Part shown: piece by piece, positions 33,856 to 45,000 of the stretch | Position numbering within the stretch: position 1 is the first letter of the stretch | Layout: every line of letters starts with the position of its first letter | NCBI RefSeq assembly: GCF_964355755.1 | Contig: NC_092676.1 | Coordinates: 12,074,288-12,138,287 of the forward strand | DNA: 64,000 nucleotides | Direction: 5' to 3' | Source: Antedon mediterranea | Taxonomy: Eukaryota > Echinodermata > Crinoidea > Comatulida > Antedonidae | Notes under the pieces: model-generated | What the model was told of the DNA's origin: nothing | Seen by the model: only the letters and a program-made list of their open reading frames with translations | The model's database searches: none | Program-made: the position numbers and the translations under genes

Positions 33856-36158
33856 AACTAGACTTGAACTCGTCACTTCGGACGAGTTAGGTTATCCGCA
33901 GCGCAAAGGCCACGCGCACGCCACACGTCAGAATATTGCGCGCAGAAAAACGATTATGCCATTGAAAAAAAATTTAGTGCGCTCTCTATTTTGCGTCACG
34001 TATAAGTATATACGGTATACGCTATATACTGTATAGGTACTACATACAGTGCAGAATAGGTGAAAATAAGTGACCAAAGTTACTGACGCTTTTGCACATG
34101 ATGACGTCATAGAAATTTCAAAAAATGTGAATCATGCGAAAGATAATTGATTGACCTAGACAATATAAAAAAATTGAGGGAAATGGAATACGGATAAGTG
34201 GAGATGCGCTTTATTAAATGTGACGAGTTATGACGAAAGAGAAAAAAATACTATATTTTATATTCGAGTGGCCATACGATGACGTCATAATGTTCGGTTA
34301 GCCATATCGATGCATGATTTGATATTTACAACTCATCTACTTCCAGAATCTGAAATTTTAAATATTTTCACCTCGGAGTTTAGAATCTATGACTTTTTAA
34401 AAAAAGGCATAATTTTCACAAATTTTTGAACTTTTTCATCAAAAACGCGCGCAAATTGTTCAATTCTACGTGCTCGTATGACGTGATTTTAAGTCGAAAT
34501 TGTTTGAAAATTGGTAAAATTACTAGAGAAGGCTGAAAAAACAAAAATCAAGCAAAAAAAACATGTTTTTGCGTTACGTGCGCACGCACGCGTAAAAATA
34601 TTGCGCACGCGTGGGAATTTTTGAAATGCTAAAAATGACATGAAACGCGTAGAAAGTTGATTAGAAATGAATTTTGCGCATTTTGAAATTTTGAACGCGC
34701 GTGCGCGCGTAACTTTATGTAAAACATGCCATTTTTAATCCATAGAAAATTTGCGCATGATATAACTTAAATTTTCACCAAGTTTCATTAGAAAATGACT
34801 TTTGGTTTTTATTCTATGATCAATCATTGAAATTCATAAAATCGCGCGTAACTTACGCTGCGCAAATCCGAATTCGTCCAAAAGCTTGGCTGCACATCTA
34901 CAGCTATAGGTCAATCTTATGACAAAGTTATACAATTTTATGTTGGCCAGAATTAGAGATAGGCTGCGAACAAAATTCGTGGAAAGAAAGAAGAACATAG
35001 AAAAAAAACTAGATTTGAACTCGTCACTACGGACGAGTTAGGTTATCCGCAGTGCAAAAGCCACGTGCACGTCATACGTTAGAATAGTGCGCGCAAAAAA
35101 ATAAAACGATTATGGCATTGAAAAATGTTAGTGCGCTCTCTATGTTGCGTCGCGTCTAAGTATATACGGTATAACACTATATACTGTATACGTACTACAT
35201 ACAGTGCAGAATAGGTGAAAATAAGTGACCAAAGTTATTGACGCATTTGAATATGATGACGTCATCACAATTTTTAAAATGGTGGATCATGCGAAAGGTA
35301 ATTGATTGATCTAGACAATATAAAAAAATTGAGTGAAATGGAATAAGGATAAGTAGAGATGCGCTCTATTAAATTGACGAGCTATGACGAAAGAGAAAAA
35401 AATCCTATATTTTATATTCGGGTGGCCATACGATGACGTCACAATGTCTGGTTAGCCATATCAATGCATGATTCGAGAAAAACAACTCATCTACTTCCAG
35501 AATCTGAAATTTTAAATATTTTCACCTCGGAGTTTAGAATCTATGACTGTTTTAAAAAAGGCATAATTTTGACGAATTTTTGAACTTTTTCTTCAAAAAC
35601 GCGCGCAAATTGTTCAATTCTACGTGCTCGTATGACGTGATTTTAAGTCGAAATTGATTGAAAATTGGTAAATGTACTAGAAAAGGCTGAAAAAACAAAA
35701 ATCAAGCAAAAAAAAGATGTTTTTGCGCTACGTGCGCACGCGCGCGTAAAAAAATTGCGCACGTGTGGGAATTTTTGAAATGCTCAAAATGACATGAAAC
35801 GCATAGAAAGTTGATTAGAAATTGATTTTTCGCATTTTGAAATTTCAAACGCGCGTGCGCGCGTAACTTTTTGTGAAACATGCCATTTTTAATCCATAGA
35901 AAGTTTGCGCATGATCTCACTTAAATTTTCACAAAGTTTCAATACAAAACAACTTTTAGTTTTTATTCTATGATCAATCATTGAAATTCATAAAATCGCG
36001 CGTAACTTACGCTGCGCAACTCCAAAATCGTCCAAAAGCTTGGCTGCACATCTACAGCTATAGGTCAACCTTATGACAAAGTTATACAATCTTATGTTGG
36101 CCACAAGATAGAGATGTGCTGCGAACAAAATTCGGGGAAAGAAAGAAGAATAACATAG

Positions 36159-36190
<32 letters not shown>

Positions 36191-36192
<2 letters not shown>

Positions 36193-36286
36193 TCCTGACA
36201 ATAACAAGGGGTTATCCGCCAAGTGCGGATAACCAAAAAAAAGATCCTTACAATAACAAGAGGTTATCCGCCAAGTGCGGATAACC
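36191..36286 (+). repeat. Hairpin-module cluster, 2 copies
   Basis: Modules at 36191-36234 and 36243-36286 (head variant GATCCTTAC). The spacer is only 8 A residues. Confidence 0.9.
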
Positions 36287-37467
36287 AACTAGATTTGAAC
36301 TCGTCACTACGGACGAGTTAGGTTATCCGCATCGCAAAACCCACGCGCATGACACCTAAGTTAGAATATTGCGCGCAGAAAAACGATTATGCCATTGAAA
36401 AAATGTTAGTGAGCCCTCTATTTTGTGTCGCGTCTAAGTGTTTACGGTATACACTATATACTGTATACGTACTACGTACAGTGCAGAATAGGTGAAAATA
36501 AGTGACCAAAGTTATTGACGCATTTGAACATGATGACGTCATCACAATTTCAAATATGGTGAATCATGCGAAAGATAATTGATTGATCTAGACAATATAA
36601 AAAAATTGAGTGAAATGGAATACGGATAAGTGGAGATGCGCTCTATTAAATTTGACGAGCTATGACGAAAGTGAAAAAAATCCTATATTTCATATTTGAG
36701 GGGCCAAAGGATGACGTCACAATGTCCGGTTAGCCATATCAATGCATGATTCGAGAAAAACAACTCATCTACTTCCAGAATATGTAATTTTAAAAAAGTT
36801 CACCACGTAGTTTAGAATTTATGACTGTTTAAAAAAAGGTCTAATTTTGACAATTTTTTGAAGTTTTTCATCAAAAACACGCGCAAATTATCCAATTCTA
36901 CGTGCTCGTGTGACGTGATTTTAAGTCGAAATTGATTGAAAATTCATAAATTTACTAGAAAAGGCTGAAAAAACAAAAATCAAGCAAAAAAAAGATGTTT
37001 TTGCGCTACGTGCGCACGCGCGCGTAAAAAAATTGCGCACGAGTGGGAATTTTTGAAATGCTCAAAATGACCTGAAACGCATAGAAAGTTGATTAGAAAT
37101 GGATTTTTCGCAATTTGTAATTTTAAACGCGCATGCGCGCGTAACTTTTTGTGCAACCTGCCATTTTTAATCCATAGAAAGTTTGCACCTAATATAACTT
37201 AAATTTTCACCAAGTTTCAATACAAAATGACTTTTGGTTTTTAATCTATGATCAATCATTGAAATTCATAAAATCGCGCGTAACTTACGCTGCGCGACTC
37301 AAAATTCATAAAAAAAAGTTTCATGCACATCTACAGCTACAGGGCAATCTTATGACAAAGTTACACAATCTTATGTTAGCCAGAAGATAGAGATATGCTG
37401 CGAACAAAAATCGTGGAAAGAAAGAAGAAAATAGAAAAAAAAAGAGAAAAATAAAAAAAAAAAAAAA

Positions 37468-37580
37468 GATCCTGACAATAACAAGGGGTTATCCGCCAAG
37501 TGCGGATAACCAAAAAAAAAAAAAGAAAAAAAAAAAGATCCTGACAATAACAAGAGGTTATCCGCCAAGTGCGGATAACC
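37468..37580 (+). repeat. Hairpin-module cluster, 2 copies
   Basis: Modules at 37468-37511 and 37537-37580, with an A-tract containing one G between them. Confidence 0.9.
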
Positions 37581-39895
37581 AACTAGACTTGAACTCGTCA
37601 CTACGGACGAGTTAGGTTATCCGCAGCGCAAAGGCCACGTGCACGTCATACGTTAGAATATTGCGCGCAGAAAAACGATTAAGGCATTGAAACAATTTTA
37701 GTGTGCTCTCTATTTTTCGTCACGTCTAAGTATATACGGTATAACACTATATATTGTTTACCTACTACATACAGTGCTGAATAGGTGAAAATAAGTGACC
37801 AAAGTTATTGACGCTTTTGAACATGATGACGTCATCACAATTTTTCAAATGGTGAATCGTGCGAAAGATAATTGATTGACCTAGACAACATAACAAAATG
37901 GGGGGAAATGGAATACGGATAAGTGGAGATGCGCTCTATTAAATGTGATGAGCTATGCGAAAGAGACAAAAATCCTATATTTTATATTCCAGTGGCCATA
38001 CGATGTGCTCACAATGTCCAGTTAGCCATATGGATGCATGATTTGATATCTGCAACTCATCTAAATTCAGAATATGTAATTTTAAAAAAGTTCACCACGT
38101 AGTTTAGAATCTATGACTGTTTAAAAAAAGGCATAATTTTGACACATTTTTGAACTTTTTCATCAAAAATGCGCGTAAATTGTTTAATTCTACGTGCTCG
38201 TATGACGTGATTTTAAGTTGAAATTGTTTGAAAGTTTGTAAATTTGCTAAAAAAGACAGGAAAAACAAAAATCAAGCAAAAAAATGATGTTTTTGCGCTA
38301 CGTGCGCACGCGCGCGTAAAAAAATTGCGCACGCGTGGGAATTTTTGAAATGCTCAAAATGACATGAAACGCGTAGAAAGTTGATTAGAAATTGATTTTT
38401 CGCATTTTGAAATTTTAAACGCGCGTGCACGCGTAACTTTTTGTAAAACATGCCATTTTTAATCCATAGAAAGTTTGCGCTTGATATGACTTAAATTTTC
38501 ACAAAGTTTCAATACAAAATAACTTTTGATTTTTAATCTATGGTCAATCATTGAAATTCATAAAATCGCGCGTAACTTACGCTGCGCGACTCTAAAGTTA
38601 AAAAACGAAACGTCCTGCACATCTACATCTAGAGGTCAATCTTATGACAAAGTTACACAATCTTATATTGGCCAGAATTAGAGATACGCTGCGAACAAAA
38701 TTCCGGGAAAGAAAGAAGAATAAGATAGAACTAGATTTGAACTCGTCACTTCGGACGAGTTAGGTTATCCGCAGCGCAAAGGCCACGTGCACGTCATACG
38801 TTAGAATATTGCGCGCAGAAAAACGATTATGCCATTGAAATAATGTTAGTGCGCTCTCTATTTTGCGTCACGTCAAAGTATATACGGTATACACTATATT
38901 CTGTATACGTACTACATACAATGCAGAATAGATGAAAATAAGGGACCCAAGTTATTGACGCTTTTGGACATGATGACGTCATCACAATTTAAAAAATGGT
39001 AGATTATGCGAAAGATAATTGATTGGCCTAGACAATATAACAAAATGGGGGGAAACGGAATACGGATAAGTGGAGATGCGCTCTATTAAATGTGATGAGC
39101 TATGCGAAAGAGACAAAAATCCTATATTTTATATTCGAGTGGCCATACGATGACGTCACAATGTCCAGTTAGCCATATCGATGCATGATTTGATATTTAC
39201 AACTAATCTACTTCCAGAATCTGAAATTTTAAATATTTTCACCTTGGAGTTTAGAATCTATGACTTTTTAAAAAAAGGCATAATTTTCACAAATTTTTGA
39301 ACTTTTTCATCAAAAACGCGCGCAAATTGTTCAATTCTACCTGCTCGTATGACGTGATTTTAAGTCGAAATTGTTTGAAAGTTGGTAAAATTACTAGAGA
39401 AGGCTGAAAAAACAAAAATCAAACCAAAAAAAGATGTTTTTGCGCTACGTGCGCACGCGCGCGTAAAAATATTGCGCACGCGTGGGAATTTTTGAAATGC
39501 TCAAAATGACATGAAACGCGTAGAAAGTTGATTAGAAATGAATTTTGCGCATTTTAAAATTTTGAACGCGCGTGCGCGCGTAACTTTATGTTAAACATGC
39601 CATTTTTAATCCATAGAAAGTTTGCGCATGATATAACTTAAATTTTCACCAAGTTTCAATAAAAAATGACTTTTGGTTTTTAATCTATGATCAATCATTG
39701 AAATTCATAAAATCGCGCGTAACTTACGCTGCGCGATTCGAAATTAAAAAAAAAAAGTTTGTTGCACATCTACAGCTACAGAGCAATCTTTTGACAAAGT
39801 TATACAATCATATGTTGGCCAAAATTAGAGATACGCTGCGAACAAAAATCGTGGAAAGAAAGAAGAACATAGAAAAAAAAAAAGAAAAAAAAAAA

Positions 39896-40076
39896 GATCC
39901 TGACAATAACAAGGGGTTATCCGCCAAGTGCGGATAACCAAAAAAAAAAAAAAGAAAAAAAAAAAAGATCCTGACAATAACAAGAGGTTATCCGCCAAGT
40001 GCGGATAACCAAAAAAAAAAGAAAAAAAAAAAGATCCTGACAATAACAAGAGGTTATCCGCCAAGTGCGGATAACC
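39896..40076 (+). repeat. Hairpin-module cluster, 3 copies
   Basis: Modules at 39896-39939, 39967-40010 and 40033-40076, separated by A-rich tracts containing single G residues. Confidence 0.9.
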
Positions 40077-41244
40077 AACTAGATTTGAACTCGTCACTAC
40101 GGACGAGTTAGGTTATCCGCAGTCCTAAAGCCACGTGCACGTCATACGTTGGAATATTGCGCGCAGAAAAACGATTATGCCATTGAAAAAATGTGAGTGC
40201 GCTCTCTATTTTTTGTCACGTCAAAGTGTATACGGTATACACTATATACCGTATAAGTACTACATACAGTTCAGAATAGGTGAAAATAAGTGACCAAAGT
40301 TATTGAGGCTTTTGCACATGATGACGTCATAACAATTTTTAAAATGGTGAATCATGCGAAAGATAATTGATTGACATAGGCAATATAAAGAAATGGAGGG
40401 CAATGGAATACGGATAAGTGGAGATGCGCTCTATTAAATGTGATGAGCTATACGAAAGAGAAAAAAATCCTATATTTTATATTCGAGTGGCCATACGATG
40501 ACGTCACAATGTCCTGATAGCCATATTGATACATGATTCGATATCTACAACTCATCTACTACCAGAATATGTAATTATAAAAAAGTTTACCACGTAGTTT
40601 AGAATCTATGACTGTTTAAAAAAAGGCATAATTTTCACAAATTTTTGAACTTTTTCATCAAAATTGCGCGCAAATTGTTTAATTCTACGTGCTCGTATGA
40701 CGTGATTTGAAGTCGAAATTGATTTAAAATTGATAAACTTACTAGAAAAGGCTGAAAAAACAAAAATCAAGCAAAAAAAAGATGTTTCTGGGCTACGTGC
40801 GCACGCGCGCGTAAAAAAATTGCGCACGCATGGGAATTTTTCAAATGCTCAAAATGACATGAAACGCGTAGAAAGTTGATTAGAAATTGATTTTTCGCAT
40901 TTTGAAATTTTAAACGCGCGTGCACGCGTAACTTTTTAACAAACATGCCATTTTTAATCCATAGAAAGTTTGCGCTTGATATGACTTAAATTTTCACCAA
41001 GTTTCATTACAAAATGACTTTTGATTTCTAAGCTATGATCAATCATTGAAATTCATAAAATCGCGCGTAACTTACGCTGCGCGACTCTAAAGTTAAAAAA
41101 CGAAACGTCCTGCACATCTACAGCTAGAGGTCAATCTTATGACAAAGTTACACAATCTTATATTGGCCAGAATTAGAGATACGCTGCGAACAAAATTCCG
41201 GGAAAGAAAGAAGAATAAGATAGAAAAAAAAAAAGAAAAAAAAA

Positions 41245-41344
41245 GATCCTGACAATAACAAGGGGTTATCCGCCAAGTGCGGATAACCAAAAAAAAAAAA
41301 GATCCTGACAATAACAAGAGGTTATCCGCCAAGTGCGGATAACC
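41245..41344 (+). repeat. Terminal hairpin-module cluster, 2 copies
   Basis: Modules at 41245-41288 and 41301-41344 close the array. After AACTA the sequence no longer matches a unit. The array boundary therefore falls at a hairpin. Confidence 0.9.
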
Positions 41345-41602
41345 AACTAACTGTAAACATCGAAGTTGCATCTGGATATTCAAAATTGTTAACATAATTA
41401 CATTAACGGTAGGTGATTCATAAATGTTTATGAATTGTACACAAATATTAACGAAGGCTTATTATTATAAGGCTTGCACTTGTTGGTATTTTTTCCGTTG
41501 AATTACCGTAGTGGATTGCATGCATTGCGTGGATTGCGTGCATTATGCCTGCATTGCGTGCCTCGTTGACTCGCACTTTGGCAACACTCCAATTCTGGGC
41601 TC
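41345..41602. other. Spacer between satellite and 0.43-kb element
   Basis: Non-coding. An imperfect minisatellite of about 10 bp based on GCATTGCGTG lies at about 41518-41570. Nothing else is recognised. Confidence 0.5.
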
Positions 41603-42032
41603 TATTTTCATTATTAGCTCTGCCCCAAACATGGTGGGCTAGTAGGCCTACTGGAGACCTAATATTTAATTTCATATTTCAATGATTAGGTGCACTTTCC
41701 GGGGACAAGCTCTATTGTCCTTGTTAGTCTTATATATTTTGTTTCATATAATTTCAAATCATGTAAAGTACCAATTTCAGGCGGGAGTCTGTGCAACTCT
41801 ATTTTTTTTTTATTTTAAACAGTTTGGTATGCCGTCGTGGTTGTTATGCAAATGAGCTTGTGCACGTGTATTATGGGGAAGATAATATGTTAATCATTAG
41901 CGGTCAACACGCAACACTGCTAAATTTTGATGATGTTAATATTTACATTAGAATATTGTTCAAATCATGTAAATAAAACATTTTCCGGGCGGGAACTCAG
42001 CAGCTCTCGAAAAGAACTCCAGGTGGAAAAGA
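41603..42032. repeat. 0.43-kb dispersed element, copy 1
   Basis: Near-identical to 61937-62359; the copies differ by a 7-bp gap and a few substitutions. Landmarks are GCCCCAAACATGGTGGGC, AGTAGGCCTACT, GGACAAGCTCTATTGTCC (short hairpin), TTATGCAAATGAG and TTTTCCGGGCGGGAAC. The right edge joins directly to the tRNA-SINE array. The flanks of the two copies are unrelated, so the element itself seems to have moved or been copied. No terminal inverted repeat, coding frame or Pol III box is clear. The 61-codon frame at 41791-41976 lies within it and has no support as a gene. Confidence 0.8.
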
Positions 42033-45000
42033 GAAGAGAAGAGAGAACTCAAACCTGAGCATTCCCGGTTACGCTTCAACCACTGAGTGATGAGATGAGT
42101 GAAGAGCTGATAATAGTCTATTTATATGAAATGAATGATCAATCAATGAAAAATAATGTTATGCAACTTTGTTTCTGATTTTAAAAAAGGCCCACTTGTT
42201 TAGGCCTGACATTTACAACTATAACAATATCTCACTTTCAAAAACAATATTTATTATAAAAAAAAGAAAACAAGAAAAGCAATATCCCTAGAAGTTGGAA
42301 CCCGCTACTGAGAGCACGCAAACCTGGGTATTACCCGTTACGCCACAAACCAGTAGATGACTGAACAGCTGATAATATGAAATTAATGATCAATCAATGA
42401 AAAATAATTCCATGCAACTTTGTTTCTGATTTTAAAAAAGGTCCACTTCTTTAGGCCTGACATTTACAACCCTCAAAATATCTCACTTTCAAAAACAATA
42501 TTTATTTTCAATTAAAAAAAAAAAGAAAAAAATATTCCTAGAGGTTCGAACCCACTACTGAGAGAACTCAAACCTGAGCATTACCGGTTACGCCACAACC
42601 CAGTAGATGACTGAAGAGCTGATAATAGTCTATTTATATGAAATAAATGATTAATCAATGAAAAATAATGTTATGCAACTTTGTTTCTGATTTAAAAAAA
42701 AGTCCACTTGTTTAGGCGTGACATTTACAACTATAACAATATCTCACTTTCAAAAACAATATTTATTTTCAAATAAAACAAAAATGAAAAAAATATCCCT
42801 AGAAGTTCGAACCCACTGCTGAGAGCACTCAAACCTGAGCATTACCCGTTACGCCACAAACCAGCAGATAACAGAAGAGCTGATAATAGTCTATTTATAT
42901 GAAATGAATGATCAATCAATAAAAAATAATGCCATGCAACTTTGTTTCTGATTGAAAAAAAGATCCGTTTGTTTAGGCCTGACATTTACAACCCTCAAAA
43001 TATCTGATTTTCAAAAAAAAAATTTATTTTCAATAAGAAAAAAAAAGCAATATCCCTAGAGGTTGGAAACCGCTACTGAGAACACTCAAACCTGGGTATT
43101 ACCCGTTACGCCACAAACTAGTAGATGACTGAAGAGCTGATAATATGAAATTAATGATCAATCAATGAAAAATAATGCCATGCAACTTTGTTTCTGATTT
43201 TAAAAAAGGTCCACTTCTTAGGCCTGACATTTACAACCCTCAAATTATCTCATTCTCAAAAAAAAATATTTATTTTCAATAATAAAAAAAAAGCAATATC
43301 CCTAGAGGTTGGAACCCGCTACTAAGAGCACTCAAACCTGGGTATTTCCCGTTACGCCACAAACCAGTAGATGACTGAAGAGCTGATAATATGAAATTAA
43401 TGATGAATCAATGAAAAATATTGCCAGGCAACTTTGTTTCTGATTTTAAAAAAGGTCCACTTGTTTAGGCCTGACATTTATAACCCTCAAAATTTCTCAC
43501 TTTCAAAAACAATATTTATTTTCAATAAAAAAAACAAGAAAAAAAATACCCGATTAGGATCGAACCCACTGCTAAGAGCACTCGAACCTGAGCATTACCC
43601 GTTACCCCACAAACCAGTAGATGACTGAAGAGCTGATAATAGTTTATTTATATGAAATGAATGATCAATCAATGAAAAATAATGCCATGGAACTTTGTTT
43701 CTGATTGAAAAAAAGATCCGTTTGTTTAGGCCAGACATTTACAACTATAACAATATCTCACTTTCAAAAACAATATTTATTTAAAAAAAAAAAAAAAAAA
43801 GCAATATCCCCAGAAGTTGGAACCCGCTACTGAGAGCACTCAAACCTGGGTATTACCCGTTACGCCACAAACCAGCAGTAGATGACTGAAGAGCTAAGGA
43901 ATATGAAATTAATGATCAATCAATGAAAAATAATGCCATGCAACTTTGTTTCTGATTTTAAAAAAGGTCCACTTCTTTAGGCCTGACATTTACAACCCTC
44001 AAAATATCTCACTTTCAAAAACAATATTTATTTTCAATTAAAAAAAAAAAGAAAAAAATATTCCTAGAGGTTCGAACCCACTACTGAGAGAACTCAAACC
44101 TGAGCATTACCGGTTACGCCACAACCCAGTAGATGAGTGAAGAGCTGATAATAGTCTATTTATATGAAATAAATGATTAATCAATGAAAAATAATGTTAT
44201 GCAACTTTGTTTCTGATTTTAAAAAAGATCCATTTGTTTAGGCCTGACATTTACAACCCTCAAAATATCTCATTCTCAAAAAAAATATTTATTTTCAATA
44301 AGAAAAAAGAAAGCAATATCCCTAGAGGTTGGAACCCGCTACTACGAGCCCTCAAACCTTGGTATTACCCGTTACGCCACAAACCAGTAGATGACTGAAG
44401 TGCTGATAATATGAAATTAATGATCAATCAATGAAAAATAATGCCATGCAATTTTGTTTCTGATTTTAAAAAAGGTCCACTTCTTTAGGCCTGACATTTA
44501 CAACCCTCAAAATATCTCATTTAAAAAAAAAAAATTATTTTCAATTAAAAAAAAAAAGAAAAAAGAAATATCCCTAGAGGCTCGAACCCACTACTGAGAG
44601 CACTCAGACCTGAGTATTACCCGTTACGCCACAAACCAGTAGATGACCGAGGAGCTGATAATAGTCTATTTATATGAAATGAATGATCAATCAATGAAAA
44701 ATAATGTTATCAAACTTTGTTTCTGATTTTAAAAAAGGTCCACTTCTTTAGGCCTGACATATACAACCCTCAAAATATCTCATTTTCAAACAAAATATTT
44801 ATTTTCTATTAAAAAATAAAGCAAAAAGAAATATCCCTAGAGGTTCGAACCCACTACTGAGAGCACTCAGACCTGAGTATTACCCGTCACGCCATAAACC
44901 AGTAGATGACTGAGGAGCTGATAATAGTCTATTTATATAAAATGAATGATCAATCAATGAAAAATAATGCCATGCAACTTTGTTTCTGATTTTAAAAAAG

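Larger units (their letters stand above)
22471..41344. repeat. Satellite-like array, block B (~1.15-kb units plus hairpin modules)
   Basis: Units are marked by CTAGA(T/C)TTGAACTCGTCACT near 23812, 25413, 26566, 27726, 29051, 30200, 31351, 32645, 33857, 35008, 36287, 37585, 38731 and 40078. Where no module is present the spacing is about 1150 bp. Longer spacing is explained by inserted poly(A)+44-bp hairpin modules, and in one unit (23812-25413) by a diverged segment. Most units carry GATGACGTCATC, a second TGACGTCA, TATACGGTATAC and GCGCACGCGCGCG tracts. Units at 30200 and 31351 are almost identical neighbours. The array ends at 41344, at the last base of a hairpin module. Short open frames within it recur with the repeat and lack family features. 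Confidence 0.9.

Noticed and set aside
23482-41395. Minus-strand frames with VIRTWRI-CYCQDLFFF-type peptides
   Set aside because: They are translations of the hairpin modules and the poly(T) on the reverse strand, present wherever modules occur.
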